Both the position numbers and the translations under genes were made by a program. A stretch of 64,000 nt of DNA from Corella eumyota (lineage: Eukaryota > Chordata > Ascidiacea > Phlebobranchia > Corellidae), in contig OY720097.1 of assembly GCA_963082875.1 (NCBI GenBank), forward strand, positions 12,780,501 through 12,844,500, given 5' to 3'. A model generated the notes under the pieces. It did no database searches. It saw only the letters and a list, made by a program, of their open reading frames with translations, and was not told the DNA's origin. This document shows, piece after piece, positions 12,037-23,480 of this stretch; the stretch's first letter is position 1; each line of letters begins with the position of its first letter.

Positions 12037-13920
12037 ATGTCAAACGACAGCTTTCCAACACCAATCTTAAATGAAGAAAAATTAACAGACTATGGCAAGA
12101 TGATTTGGACATTGTTTGTTGTAATTGAATCAATTCTTTTGGTGATGACGTTATATCTGCTGACGTCATTGCTGTACAAGTGTTTTATAATGTAAGTTTG
12201 CTTTCGTCAATCCATTTTTAAATCTTAGATTCTATTAAGATAACATCGCCCCCCTACGTTAAAGGCCGGCACATTCTATCCGTCACTCTAGCACCCGTTT
12301 ATTTATAACAGAAAACACTCTTGACACGGTTTTTGCTTATTTTGTACACTTCTGGTAATATTGACAAACATGACATTTTTTGCAGCCTTCGGGGCGACGG
12401 CACTCAATCAACGGAGCAAAGTCGCTCAAGATCGCGTCACAAAACGGTCGGAAACGTTCTTCTGATTGCCGCGACTGTTTATACTATACAGACAACCGTG
12501 GAATTGCTGTTATCTCAGGCCGTCGCTTACAGTGGACCAAAACAATCTCTCTGCCACGTGTTTTCTAAGGCGAATCGCTCGCTCCGAGTTGCAGGTAGGT
12601 AACGAGCGAATTTGTTTGCTTGTGTTGTCGCATTATCGATTACATTGCCGCCCAATTGCCCGTGACTTTGTTTATATTGAGCATGAAAAAACGTTAATGA
12701 GTTGATCCCTGTGACCATTTCAATAAAAGCAAATATTTTGCTTGTTCTGTAGAAGTTATATTTTTATAAATAAATTTTGTTTGATGTTTTTGTGCAGGTT
12801 TTGCGTGTTTATCAGTATTTCTATGGCTTCGGCAAAGTTTATTGTACAAATTACCACAACTAAAACATCTCAGAACCACATGTGTCAAATGGTATGTGGC
12901 AATAAACATAGTCTATATATAACTTATAAATGGCACCTTTAGTAATATCAACAAATCAATGATAAAACGCCAACTAGCTAGCCATATGTTGACTTTCTTT
13001 CTTTTCTTGCAAGTTTATGTATTTCGAAATATTTATTTAAATGTTAACAAATTTGTTTATTTTTAAAGGTGGAGCTATATAACGTTATTTCTTGTTGTTT
13101 TGGCAACAGTAAGTGGGATAGTGGTTGCTAATGCCTCGTTCAGTTCTACGGCGAATTTTTACTTGAAAGACGGCTTGTGTATTAGCGAGGCTAGCGATTT
13201 ATCAGTGTCTGCTATGGCCGGTGTTATTGCAAGTGCTGTAGTTCAGGGTAGGTCTTGGTATTTTATAGTACACCAAGACATTAACTAACACCATATTAGT
13301 AATTCTTGATTCAGCACTGATTGCAAATAAATATTTTACTTCTAACATAGGCTACATTATTTAACACACTTATGTCTTAATTCTTTATTTTGTTTAGGAT
13401 CTCTATTAGTGCTTTTTATTCGAATTATTGGCAAAGGCAAATATAGAGAAATAGACCTTGCTCTTGATAGAAAAACTAGACGACTGGTTATTCGATGTTG
13501 TGCCTTAACAGTTGTTTGTGTTGTAACAGATATTGCTTCTTTAATAATCGTGTCTTTAATCAAGGGAACCGTTTCAGATATGGTAAATAAACTAGTATTA
13601 AACATTTTAAATGATATAAAGTAATTACATTGGGTACTTTACAAAAAAATTATCTGTAGGTTACTATTTTGATTTTGGACGTTGATCAAGTCTTAAATCT
13701 ATTGGCCGTTCTTTTTTGCTTTGCCAAATGGAAAAGAAATGTGCTGCCTTGGCCATGCTGTATTAAAGTAAAGGTTTCCAGAAACGATATTTCACCAGTT
13801 TCAAATGTACCAGAAACGTATGGATCTACGGTATTTACTATACAGGAATGCAAGTGCAAAGAACCGGGTCACGTCATTGGCTGTTCAGCGGCTGACAACG
13901 TCCAAATGTCCAATGTTTAA
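12037..13920 (+). CDS. Orphan seven-transmembrane receptor-like protein, copy A
   Basis: Six coding exons (12037-12191, 12386-12594, 12798-12891, 13069-13247, 13398-13582, 13660-13920) with phases 2,1,2,1,0 encode about 360 residues. Seven hydrophobic stretches fit TM helices near residues 20-47, 75-102, 122-135, 153-178, 200-225, 243-268 and 275-297. Cysteines sit before TM3 (SLCHVF) and in the loop between TM4 and TM5 (DGLCIS), the places of the usual GPCR disulfide. FLWLRQ closes TM3 where rhodopsin-type receptors have DRY, and TM7 ends in LPWPCC. The tail is short and Cys/Ser-rich. I do not recognise the family. It is clearly paralogous to the next gene on the opposite strand. A role in signalling is inference from topology only. 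Confidence 0.75.
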
Positions 13921-14800
13921 TATGTTTATTTTTAAACCCTTTCACTAACCGATTTTTACTGGACTTGAAAAAACAAAATAAAAATATTTTATTTATGAGT
14001 AAACAACTAATTTATATCTTTTAAAGAAATTAAATAACATATTTTAGATGGAACAATAGGTTTCTTTTCATACAAAATTACAAATATTTTATTAAATACA
14101 AGTTTTCCAGTATGTGGAAATACATTTACATACTGGTAGAAAAACTTATTGATAAGCTTTTAAATAGTTTACAGAACAAAAAAAGATAGTAATTTTGTTT
14201 AACTTTTTTGGATTTTTTGAAATGTTTTTTTCTAAAAATCTAAGAAATTGAAATTTAGTTTGTTTTTCTTACTGGCTAAGCTGAGGGTAGTATCTTATAA
14301 ATACTCGACTTGCGTAGAAGAATGTAAACAATCTAAAAACTACGTGATAAATCATGTGTGGGTGTGAAATTATTAACGAAACAAACAAGAAAAACTATTT
14401 TTGTTTTAAATGTTAAAGAATGAGAAAAATGACACAAAGACATATCACCATGCAAGATTTGCTAAGTATTTTAAAGAATTTTGTTTTGTTGGTCATAGTT
14501 TACTTGTTATGAAAAATCCAACAAACTTATTTAACATAATATAGCGTTGTTTAGTTTTTTTTATCTATCCAAGCCCGACTGTATCAATCTTCATGAAGTG
14601 TTTTTGGCTTGTTTTTTAGTAATATAAACAAAAAACATATACCATGGGAAATCTACAGTATTTTATTAACAGAAATCACTAAATTTTGTATACTAGTTAA
14701 AAGAATGCAATATAAATAAAACATAGGAATTACTTGCTGTTTAAAGGCGGTTAATGACATTATAAGGTAGATACAATTCTGAAAATCAAGTTTTTTTTAT
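13921..14800. other. Spacer between convergent 7TM paralogues
   Basis: AT-rich DNA between two stop codons; aataaa-type words follow both genes. A short inverted repeat (ccagtatgt / acatactgg) lies at about 14108-14138. No ORF is supported. Confidence 0.45.
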
Positions 14801-16513
14801 TTAAGTTACAGTATTTGGCGAAAATGTATTAGAATGGGAGTTTTCAATGCTTGAATTCTTTTTAGACGGTTTGTGCCAGGGAAATAAAAGAACTTTCCAG
14901 TGCGGTAGACAAAATATAGTACAGATAAGATTTACCATAAAGTCTATGTCCCAAATAAAATGCAAAACCTAAAAAAAATGCTTAAATTGTAAAAAAAAAC
15001 AAGTTTTTTGGTTAATCCAATAACCTAACAAAGGTTAACTAAATTTACCAATTGTACTACTCGTTTTCTTAGCATAATGTCTTCAACAGTTGTTACAATA
15101 TCAGTGACAATACAAATTATAGCAGACATGGTGCTGTAGCGCACCAAGCGACGAACTATGATTGATGACCGAGATGGAACTTGCCCAACCCAATTTTTGA
15201 CCTCTCTCTGTTGTTTGCGTAGAATATGAACAAACATACCGATCAAGCTTGCTATAATATAAAACTGTTGTTGAGAATAAATTTTAAATAAAAAGTTTAC
15301 AATTAGATGTTGCAAAATTATCTTTTGGAAATTGTACCTTGAAAAAAAACGGTAGCTGTATCCACGCTATATATTAGCGCGTAATCTCCATCTGCAGTTA
15401 CTGTATAATAACAAGCATTTGTTCCATTTATAACCGAAAACTTCTCTTTTTTCAATAAAAGGGAGAAGGAGACTATTCCAGAAACAAATCCGGCCAGAAT
15501 AAGAAAGAGTATAAACCAATTAAATCTAAAGGATCGTAACAAAATTCATTTAACAACACATAACTATTTAGTATTTAAGTTATTTTAAAAAAAAATACGA
15601 CATAAAATTTATTAAACCTGAACTAACCTTAAAAATCTGGTAGATGCAAATCTGCTTAAATGATTTTTGTTGTACAAGGAAAATTGTCGAAGCCACAAAA
15701 ACAAATACAAAAAAAATTGACCTAAATATACTCAAGTTTAAGTTAAGTTTTTTTAGCATTGTAACACAATTTATTTATTTTCTTATTGTAATAATATTAA
15801 ATATGTTATGTTAGACTTAGCAAGTAATCTATGATCAGGCTCGTCAATCTCTGCCCTGTGGTTAACATTTGAACTTAGGTGTACAAAAGGTGCAAAGGTC
15901 GTACTAGTTACGGTTAATAGGATTTTCACGGTTTATTATTTTAACGGAACTGTTTATACATTTTACATCACATTTACTTTCTCCTACATGTTGTATTAGT
16001 TTTGCTTACCAATTGCATCCAATGTCTGATACAACTGTTCCAATATTTTGCATTGGCTGTAGTCTAGGTCTTTTGTTATTGGTGCAAAGAACACAGCCAT
16101 GGCAAGAGTATTTCTTAATACACAAGTGACACAAAACCAAATTAAAAGTGCATTAAGACATAAAGGCGAGTGGCCTACGAACCAGGATTGCGAATTTTTT
16201 CTTCGATGTCTATACCTAAAAAATATTAGATAATGGTTATTTTAATTGCAATTTATAGGCTACTTTTAATTTAATATAATTGCTAGCTTTAAACTATTTT
16301 CATTCAAAATAACAACCTCAAAATTGGTTTTAGTTACATTTTTTAATCTTTTTAAACACTTTTAATATTAAATTATGAAATACAGTTTAAGATTACTTAC
16401 AAATTAACAAAATTATAGGTTAAAGATATCAGTATGTACAGGGATCCCACTAGCATAACTCCTTCAATAGAAATCACTGTCGTCCATAATGTAAAATCTA
16501 CTTTTGGATACAT
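14801..16513 (-). CDS. Orphan seven-transmembrane receptor-like protein, copy B
   Basis: Six exons on the minus strand (16401-16513, 16010-16215, 15628-15721, 15338-15525, 15049-15251, 14801-14968) encode about 323 residues with the same phase series 2,1,2,1,0 as copy A. Matching positions include LWTTVISIEGVMLVGSLYIL against WTLFVVIESILLVMTLYLL in TM1. YLFLWLRQFSLY matches SVFLWLRQSLLY at TM3, and a VTDI core is shared in TM6. WDIDFMVNL against LDVDQVLNL, followed by an LFPW against LPWP ending, matches TM7. The two extracellular cysteines are kept (SQCKIL and NACYYT). Sequence identity is only modest, so the duplication is old. The function is unknown. The start is the first ATG in a short exon; an acceptor-like cag lies just upstream. 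Confidence 0.75.
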
Positions 16514-17355
16514 ATTTATTTCAGTTAGTTTTAAAATAGTAGCTTTATATGTTTTTTACTGTTTAAATTAAATTGAAATGCGCATTGCTTTTATATACAG
16601 TTGATGCTATGTCATGATTAATTGTAAAAATTACCTTATACGTGCATATGTGGCCTAATCACTTATACTTTTTATGACATTTCCGACGTTAGGGTAGATT
16701 TTGTAGCCTATTTTATTTACCCCAAATAATTTTAGAACTATTTTTGTTCATCGTAAACATTGACGAACAACATACTAATCACGTATTTTCCAATCTCTTA
16801 ATTGGATAACTATTAATAGTGACTTGCGCCACATTTATATTTGTGTCGTAATTTAATATTTTTGTGCAATTAATAATTGTAATTTACCTATTTTTCTAAT
16901 TTTAAACTTACGCATATTTTAGTGTACAATTTTTTTATCTTGACGTGCAAACTCCTTAAAAAGTCAGACGATCTAATCAAATACCTTATTGAATATATTA
17001 ATGTGGGATTATGTTAGAAAATTACGGGCTTGTCCACTACCGTCAGTTTTATTATGAGGGACTAAAAAGTTTAGATTTTAACAGGTGCCAGACTAATGCT
17101 GTTTTTTTTTGGTTCTAAAAGTTTGTACTACTATGAGACTCTTAAAGGTATACTTAATCACTACTAAAGTGTCTGTTATGAGAACAAACTATTTGTGTGG
17201 TGCATTACTTTTTTAATGTTTTTTTATTTTATGTAACATTATTTTTTATTAATCAAGTAAATTAAAACGTAAATCTGTGAAAGTTGTACTTTCGATGCAG
17301 ATCTATTTTGTATACAAGATAAAAAATTATTGCACAGATAAAATAAATTTTACAA
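16514..17355. other. Intergenic AT-rich DNA
   Basis: No exon is supported between the 7TM copy B start and the TRAPPC13 stop. The region holds the presumptive copy B promoter and the TRAPPC13 3' end. Confidence 0.45.
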
Positions 17356-18522
17356 TTATGAAAGAATAAGAACTTGGTGAATATCATCATATTCATATGT
17401 TCGACCTATTTCAAGATCTACTATATGAAGTCCTGACACTGTTTGTAGGCCAGGTTGGATTGGTAACAGGGACATACATATAGAAAGTGAAGCCTTTGGT
17501 GACAAACTGTCCAATTTATATCCGGATAAACCCCTCCATAATAAATCGGATTGGTTTTTGTATTCAATCATTAATTGCTTGGTTCGATCACTGTAATTTG
17601 TGATTTTACACTTCATTTCAAAAGGTTGAAGGACTTTCAAGTCACTTGGGGCAGACTCTACCTCTAGTCTTATATCACGTTGGTTCACTATTGCTCTTTG
17701 AAGTTGACTTGTTTGCAGTCTCCCCCTCTCCCCTAAACTTGATTTCCAAATAATATCAAGTTTTCCAATTATACTAGCCATTTCTGTAAAAGCCTTAATT
17801 GTTGCACCAGGCTTTAGTTTAAGCCAGAATAGGTATTGCCATACTTCATTTGGTTTCATGTAGGACTGTATTCCAAAAATACTGCTACTGTCATTAGAAG
17901 AATTAAGGGATTTTACAGTATACATTTGTGATGGATCCAAATTAACCTTTTCCATACATATAGGTGCTTGTGTTATGTTCTGTATTTGGGTTTCCAAGTA
18001 CACTTCATCACATTCAATGTTATAGAATTTTGTTTTCACATCCAGGGGTTTTAAAACTTGAAATTTGAAGAACTTTCGAAAAGTTTTCGGATCACCATCT
18101 GGTTTCTTGTAATTGACTGTACAAACCAATATGTGAGTACCTAGTTCCTTGACTTCATGGTTAATTACTTCATCCACAGAGTTGTCAGGTTTTAAAATAT
18201 TAACTGCTGAGCCAGCAGTTAGGGTTATTCTTTGTGATCCAGTCTGCAAATCAGCCTTTAGGGAGACTTCTGGTACATTGCTACTGCTCTCATTATTAAC
18301 ACTTAAATAACTAACAAATGTTTCTCCCAAAAAAATGTTGCCAAAACTCTGCGGCAATTTAAGAAGTTCGCCAACTGAAAATCCTTCAGAACTTTCATTG
18401 CATTTCCCCAATGTTTCTGAATATAAACAATCTTGTTCACTCAAAATAGGAAAAGAGGTATTTATAGATGGTTTTGTGAGTCTCATAACACGTAAAACAA
18501 GCGAGTGTTCTTTGTTATCCAT
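17356..18522 (-). CDS. TRAPPC13: Trafficking protein particle complex subunit 13
   Basis: A single uninterrupted frame of 388 residues, near the usual family length of just over 400. TRAPPC13 is a metazoan subunit of TRAPPIII, which acts as a guanine-nucleotide exchanger for Rab1 in ER-Golgi traffic and autophagy. Family marks seen are LPQSFGNIFLGETF near residue 55, a central beta-rich region with FFKFQVLKPLDVKTKFYN, and a C-terminal Ig-like half containing LLWRGLSGYKLDSLSP. The start (MDNKEHSLVLRVMRLTKP) fits family N-termini. The gene has no intron in the coding region, whereas the vertebrate orthologue is split into many exons. It is transcribed away from DNM1L; the starts are 654 bases apart. 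Confidence 0.92.
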   Translation of the reverse strand: MDNKEHSLVLRVMRLTKPSINTSFPILSEQDCLYSETLGKCNESSEGFSVGELLKLPQSFGNIFLGETFVSYLSVNNESSSNVPEVSLKADLQTGSQRITLTAGSAVNILKPDNSVDEVINHEVKELGTHILVCTVNYKKPDGDPKTFRKFFKFQVLKPLDVKTKFYNIECDEVYLETQIQNITQAPICMEKVNLDPSQMYTVKSLNSSNDSSSIFGIQSYMKPNEVWQYLFWLKLKPGATIKAFTEMASIIGKLDIIWKSSLGERGRLQTSQLQRAIVNQRDIRLEVESAPSDLKVLQPFEMKCKITNYSDRTKQLMIEYKNQSDLLWRGLSGYKLDSLSPKASLSICMSLLPIQPGLQTVSGLHIVDLEIGRTYEYDDIHQVLILS

Positions 18523-19176
18523 TTTAAACCTAAACTGTCAACCGAATAAATACAACAACACCGTCAGTCTTATTTTTATAATTTTCATGTATATTTTATA
18601 AATATTAATATATAGCGCCACCGATCGGCATGGAGGATAAATCATTTTTTGTTTTTATTTTAATTAAAAAAAATATAATGGTGAAGGTGAAGAAATGGTT
18701 TGTAACATTTCTATCTTTGTGTAAGATTATTGGATACAAATTAACGACAATTTAAGATATGGTTAAATTAATGGTTAGGTATTGATTATTTTGTAATAGT
18801 TTTCTGTTTAACTTACCATACATTCATCATACTTAACCGGGAACGATCTGACGGTACGGTACCAGGGTAATAGGTAACAGGCAGTTAACTGCTTAATTTG
18901 TGACGACTATTAATCAGTTAATTAATCTGGCAAAATTTTAAGGCCTGGTCTTTTAGTTAACATTTACTCTAAGCTTGTTATAAAAGGGTTTAGAATTGGT
19001 CTATATGCCAATGTGTAATCTAAATTTTTGTTTGAACCACTACCTCTTATTTTTTGTATATAATTCGTTATTTTTGTTTGCACCACTACCTCTTATTTTG
19101 TATATAATTCGTAATGAGCAACTTTATTTTTAACAGAATGGATTAAGAGTATTAGTAATATTTTGTAAACTAGAAA
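18523..19176. promoter_or_regulatory. Divergent promoter region between TRAPPC13 and DNM1L
   Basis: This 654-base spacer must hold the 5' ends of both genes. It contains a direct tandem duplication of about 44 bases at 19026-19113. An acceptor-like ttttaacag ends at 19138, just upstream of the DNM1L start, and could mark a 5' UTR intron or a spliced-leader site. No TATA box stands out. Confidence 0.5.
19026..19113 (+). repeat. Two-copy tandem duplication, ~44 bp unit
   Basis: The word ccactacctcttatttt followed by gtatataattcgt occurs twice in direct orientation, with one substitution and a two-base length difference. The copies are almost identical, so the duplication is recent. Confidence 0.85.
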
Positions 19177-21393
19177 ATGGATGAGTTAATTCCTGTTATT
19201 AACAAGTTGCAGGATGTGTTTAGCATTATTGGAACAGATGCCTTACAACTTCCTCAAATCACAGTTGTAGGGGTACAAAGCAGTGGAAAGAGTTCTGTTT
19301 TAGAAAATCTAGTTGGTCGAGATTTTTTACCTCGAGGAACAGGCATTGTGACTCGTTGTCCTTTAGTGTTACAACTGGTGCACACAAATAATGCGGAAAC
19401 TGAAAATGAAACATCTTCTAATGACGACGATTCAGATCATTCCTCAGTAAATGAAAACGGAATTAACGGCTCACAACAATGTGGTGAATATGGAAAGTTT
19501 CTTCATACGAAAGACAGGGTGTTTAACAGCTTTGAGGAGATTAAGTTAGAAATTGAGGCCCAGACAACTCGATTAAGTGGAACAAATAAAGGCATTTGTA
19601 TTACTCCCATCAACCTGAAAATATACAGTCCACGAGTTCTTAATCTTACTCTTGTGGACCTTCCCGGTTTAATGAAAGTCCCTGTGGGGGATCAACCAGA
19701 TGATGTGGAACAACAAGCAAGGGAGTTAATTCACAGTTACATTTCTAACCCAAACTCTATTATTTTAGCAGTGACACCAGCTAACGTTGATTTTGCAACC
19801 TCAGAAGCATTAAAGCTTGCTCGTAGAGTTGACCCGGATGGTCGAAGAACTTTAGCAGTTGTCACTAAACTTGATCTTATGGATGCTGGTACGGATGCCA
19901 TTGATGTTTTGTGCGGAAGAGTGATTCCTGTAAAACTAGGGATTATCGGAATTATGAACAGAAGCCAACTGGATATAACAAAGCGCAAGAATATACAGGA
20001 TGCCATCAAGGATGAGGTTGGATTTTTACAGAAAAAGTATCCATCAATTGCTAGTCGAAACGGAAGTCGATTCTTGGCAAAGACTTTAAACAGATTGCTT
20101 ATGCATCATATTAGGGATTGTCTGCCTGATCTTAAAACCAGAATTAACGTTTTACTTTCCCAATTTCAAACACTGCTTCACTCTTATGGAGAAGCAGTTG
20201 GTGACAAGAGTGCCACGCTGTTACAAATAATCACATCATTTGCAAGTGAATATTGTAACACAATTGATGGAACCTCGAAAAACATTGAACTCGCAGAATT
20301 ATGTGGTGGTGCACGTATATGTTTTATTTTTCACGAAACGTTTGGTAAAACTTTGGAATCAGTTGATCCCTTGGGAGGTTTAAGCGATTTAGATATCCTT
20401 ACTGCAATCAGAAATGCTAATGGTGCCAGGCCGTCGTGGTTTGTCCCTGAAGTGTCGTTCGAATTATTGGTTAAGCGACAAATTAAGCGTTTGGAAGAAC
20501 CCTCTCTGCGGTGTGTGGAATTAGTTCATGAAGAGATGCAGCGGATAGTTCAGAATTGCACTCTTCAAGAAGTTGTGAGGTTTCCTCGATTACGAGACTG
20601 TATTGTGGAAGTCATCACTCAGCTTCTTAGAACAAGATTGCCAATTACAAACGACATGGTCTCAAACCTTGTCTCTATTGAATTGTCCTACATCAACACA
20701 AAACACCCAGATTTCACTGAGGCCAATGTAGTATCAGAAGTATTGATGTCTAATCATCAACTAAATGTGCAAGAAACAGTTAAAAAAGTCAAAGGAACCC
20801 ACATTTCAGAAGAAGGTAGATTGAAGTTAAAATCTGATCCTGAATCTAATAAAAGGTTATCTTCTAGTGTTCCGTCTTTAGATGCTGCATTGAGTATGAA
20901 TGGTGTCGGAGGATTGTTGAACATGCGAAAATGGGGAGGATCTGGTTCAGGAGAATCAGTGGAAATGAATAGTAAAAATAACTCAAACAAACAACAAGAT
21001 GCTTATGATTCACCACATCACACACCTTCACGCTTGCCACATACTGTCAATTTATTGGACACATCCATGCCCTTGTCATCCCGAAAACTGACTCCAAAAG
21101 AGGAGAGAGATGTTAATATCATTCGTCGACTGATTCACTCTTACTTCCTCATTGTTCGAAAAAATATTCAAGACAGTGTCCCTAAAGCTGTGATGCACTT
21201 TCTGGTGAATCATGTTAAAGATCATCTTCAAAGTCAACTGGTTGGACAGCTTTACAAACATGATCAAATTGATCACCTGTTGACTGAGTCTGATTCAATT
21301 GCTCAGAGACGAGAAGAGGCAGCGAATATGCTGAAAGCTCTTCAGTCGGCAAGTCAAGTAATTGGAGAAATTCGTGACACACACTTGTGGTAG
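19177..21393 (+). CDS. DNM1L: Dynamin-1-like GTPase (DRP1), mitochondrial and peroxisomal fission
   Basis: A 738-residue protein in one exon. DRP1 assembles on mitochondria and peroxisomes and constricts them using GTP hydrolysis. The GTPase domain shows GVQSSGKSS at residues 32-40 (P-loop), the switch Thr in [14 protein letters not shown] at 161-164, TKLD at 230-233 and NRSQ near 261. The middle domain follows, then a poorly conserved Ser/Asn-rich variable region (about residues 545-625), then a GTPase effector domain ending in [11 protein letters not shown] long acidic insertion (residues about 70-103) sits where human DRP1 has its shorter insert. The vertebrate gene has about 20 exons; this coding region has none. 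That suggests ancient retro-replacement or complete intron loss. Confidence 0.96.
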   Translation: MDELIPVINKLQDVFSIIGTDALQLPQITVVGVQSSGKSSVLENLVGRDFLPRGTGIVTRCPLVLQLVHTNNAETENETSSNDDDSDHSSVNENGINGSQQCGEYGKFLHTKDRVFNSFEEIKLEIEAQTTRLSGTNKGICITPINLKIYSPRVLNLTLVDLPGLMKVPVGDQPDDVEQQARELIHSYISNPNSIILAVTPANVDFATSEALKLARRVDPDGRRTLAVVTKLDLMDAGTDAIDVLCGRVIPVKLGIIGIMNRSQLDITKRKNIQDAIKDEVGFLQKKYPSIASRNGSRFLAKTLNRLLMHHIRDCLPDLKTRINVLLSQFQTLLHSYGEAVGDKSATLLQIITSFASEYCNTIDGTSKNIELAELCGGARICFIFHETFGKTLESVDPLGGLSDLDILTAIRNANGARPSWFVPEVSFELLVKRQIKRLEEPSLRCVELVHEEMQRIVQNCTLQEVVRFPRLRDCIVEVITQLLRTRLPITNDMVSNLVSIELSYINTKHPDFTEANVVSEVLMSNHQLNVQETVKKVKGTHISEEGRLKLKSDPESNKRLSSSVPSLDAALSMNGVGGLLNMRKWGGSGSGESVEMNSKNNSNKQQDAYDSPHHTPSRLPHTVNLLDTSMPLSSRKLTPKEERDVNIIRRLIHSYFLIVRKNIQDSVPKAVMHFLVNHVKDHLQSQLVGQLYKHDQIDHLLTESDSIAQRREEAANMLKALQSASQVIGEIRDTHLW

Positions 21394-22341
21394 CATCTTT
21401 AAACTTTTAGCAACTTTTTTAAGACAATAGTGTTGTGTTTAACACAGTCTGTTAACAGTCCTAATTTAACAAAATCATACAGTAATCACTTTTTATATGG
21501 AAGTAAATTATAATTGTTTATTGTTTAACTGAAATTTAAACATATTACACTGTGTTTGAAGCTATTTTATGGATCTTATGTTACTTCAATTAATAAGCCT
21601 ATTTTACGAACAAATCATATATGATTTTACTATGGTCATCAACAATTTTATTGATATATGTTGATCAATTATTGATAAATCAATTAAATACAACTTTTAT
21701 GTAATTAAAGCTGCCCACTCACCACTTGATACCAGTACAAAAAATGTTTAATGTTGTAAGCTATGTTTTGTTGATTTTTGACCAAACTATGTTTGTGTAG
21801 TTTGTGATATATTAAAATGCACTAGAAATTATTTAAATAGGAGTTACAAATTCGTCTTAATTAAGTTCATGTTTTTATAATAACTAATATTTTACTGTTT
21901 AATCATGGTTTATGGACTACCACGTGCTTTACAAAAGTTTTTAAATTTGTTTTAACGATACCATAGTTTTCAATTATATACAATAGGCTATTCTTTAATA
22001 TTTATGAATTGTTTGAAGATTAGATAATCTTTGTATTTGTGGTCTAATAAATGTGTGCATGATATATATTTATTTTCTATACTTTGTGAAACTGTATGTA
22101 TCCAGTTATTATTAATACTTTGTGTTCTAGTTTTATTAGCCCTATATTATTTGAATTTTATAAAATAACAATACTTTCATACTAAAACTGCATAAAAAAT
22201 GAATCAATTTTTTTGGTAGATCAACTGCCGTTTTTTGTCAATAGAAATGTATTAAAGTATAATCTGTATACTTATGTAAGTGATAGTTCTAATTTTTATG
22301 TAATTGCGTAAAGTATAATTTGTTGTGATATATTACAGATC
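21394..22341. other. DNM1L 3' UTR and MORF4L1 upstream region
   Basis: AT-rich DNA with no supported exon. A clean acceptor (tattacag, ending at 22338) stands three bases before the MORF4L1 ATG, so a 5' UTR intron or trans-splice site is likely. Confidence 0.5.
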
Positions 22342-23253
22342 ATGGCACGTAAGGCTGTTAAATTTAGCGATGGGGAACGCATATTGTGTTTCCATGGGCC
22401 ACTTATGTACGAGGCAAAGTGCATTAAAGCTGAAATGAGAGAAAAGGGATTCTATTACATGATTCACTACAACGGTTGGAACAAGCATTGGGACGAGTGG
22501 GTTCCAGAATCAAGGGTTTTGAAATACAACGACAGTAATCTTCGTAGGCAGAAAGATTTGCTAAAACAACGTGGAAAAGATAAAACAAGACGTGGAAAGC
22601 CAGGAAAACCAGGCAAATTTGACGAAGAAAAGGAATTGCCCGAAAAATTTCGAAAAGTAGAAGCACTGCCCTCTCCATCTGAGCCAAAGAAAAAGAAGAC
22701 AAGGGCAGAGTCTTCTGTTGAGCCTGAAGAGGTGTATAAAGCTAAAGTCGAAGTCTCAGTAAAAGTACCTGACGAGCTTAAAAGTTATTTGTTGGATGAT
22801 TGGGATTTGATTGGCCGACAAAGGCAACTTTGTAAAGTTCCAGCTAAAAAAACTGTCGAAAACATTGTGGACGCTTACATTGAAAGTTCCACTTGCCCAG
22901 AAGAGGAGCTGTGTACAATAAAAGAACTTTGCTCTGGAATTAAAGAGTATTTCAACACCATGCTTGGATCACAACTTCTATACAAATATGAACGGTCACA
23001 AAATTCAGACATTGTCGAAAAGTTCCCAGATAAAACCCCCTCACAAATCTACGGTGCTGCTCATCTGTTAAGATTTTTTGTTAAAATCGGCGGCCTGCTT
23101 TGTTACACCAACTTGAATGAGAAAAACATGACTTTGTTGATAACACAGATGCAATTGTTTATTAAATATGTTCAAGAAAATATTTCAACTCTGCTTGATG
23201 CAGATGAGTACGAACTTCCCGCTCCCGAGTATAACAAAAGAGCAACAACATAA
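22342..23253 (+). CDS. MORF4L1: MRG15 chromodomain protein
   Basis: A 303-residue protein in one coding exon. MRG15 is a shared subunit of NuA4/TIP60 acetyltransferase and Sin3-type deacetylase complexes. It reads H3K36 methylation and also binds repair and splicing factors. The N-terminal chromodomain (about residues 10-60) has the aromatic-cage context HYNGWNKHWDEWVPESR. A basic linker with GKPGKPGKF and KKKK follows, then the MRG domain from about residue 130 (VPDELKSYLLDDWDLI) to the end, including YGAAHLLRFFVKIGGLL. Length is slightly below human MORF4L1. The acceptor three bases upstream supports this start. A short diverged copy of its MRG-domain coding DNA lies 5 kb downstream. Confidence 0.95.
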   Translation: MARKAVKFSDGERILCFHGPLMYEAKCIKAEMREKGFYYMIHYNGWNKHWDEWVPESRVLKYNDSNLRRQKDLLKQRGKDKTRRGKPGKPGKFDEEKELPEKFRKVEALPSPSEPKKKKTRAESSVEPEEVYKAKVEVSVKVPDELKSYLLDDWDLIGRQRQLCKVPAKKTVENIVDAYIESSTCPEEELCTIKELCSGIKEYFNTMLGSQLLYKYERSQNSDIVEKFPDKTPSQIYGAAHLLRFFVKIGGLLCYTNLNEKNMTLLITQMQLFIKYVQENISTLLDADEYELPAPEYNKRATT

Positions 23254-23385
23254 TTTATGTTTTTTACTTTTTTTTATTTGCATAGAAGGTAACAGTCTTT
23301 AAAAAAACTGGATTGATTGCTATAGCCTTAAGCATGCTGTAAAGTGTGTCAGATATTTTCTTTTTATTAATTAGTTGTGGCAAAT

Positions 23386-23480
23386 ATTGATTAAGTTGCT
23401 CTTAAAAGTACACAGTTCTTTCATTAATACCAAGTGTATATTCTGTTAAACTGTGTACTTTTAATATTAACTTAATCAAT
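23386..23480 (+). repeat. Long-stem inverted repeat (hairpin) downstream of MORF4L1
   Basis: Arms 23386-23417 and 23449-23480 are reverse complements over 32 positions, except for one small internal bulge where gctc faces atatt. The loop is 31 bases. Direct repeats aagtgtgtcag at 23342-23352 and 23505-23515 flank the hairpin. It could be a small foldback element with its target duplication, or a transcribed hairpin such as a microRNA precursor. The sequence alone does not decide. Confidence 0.8.
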
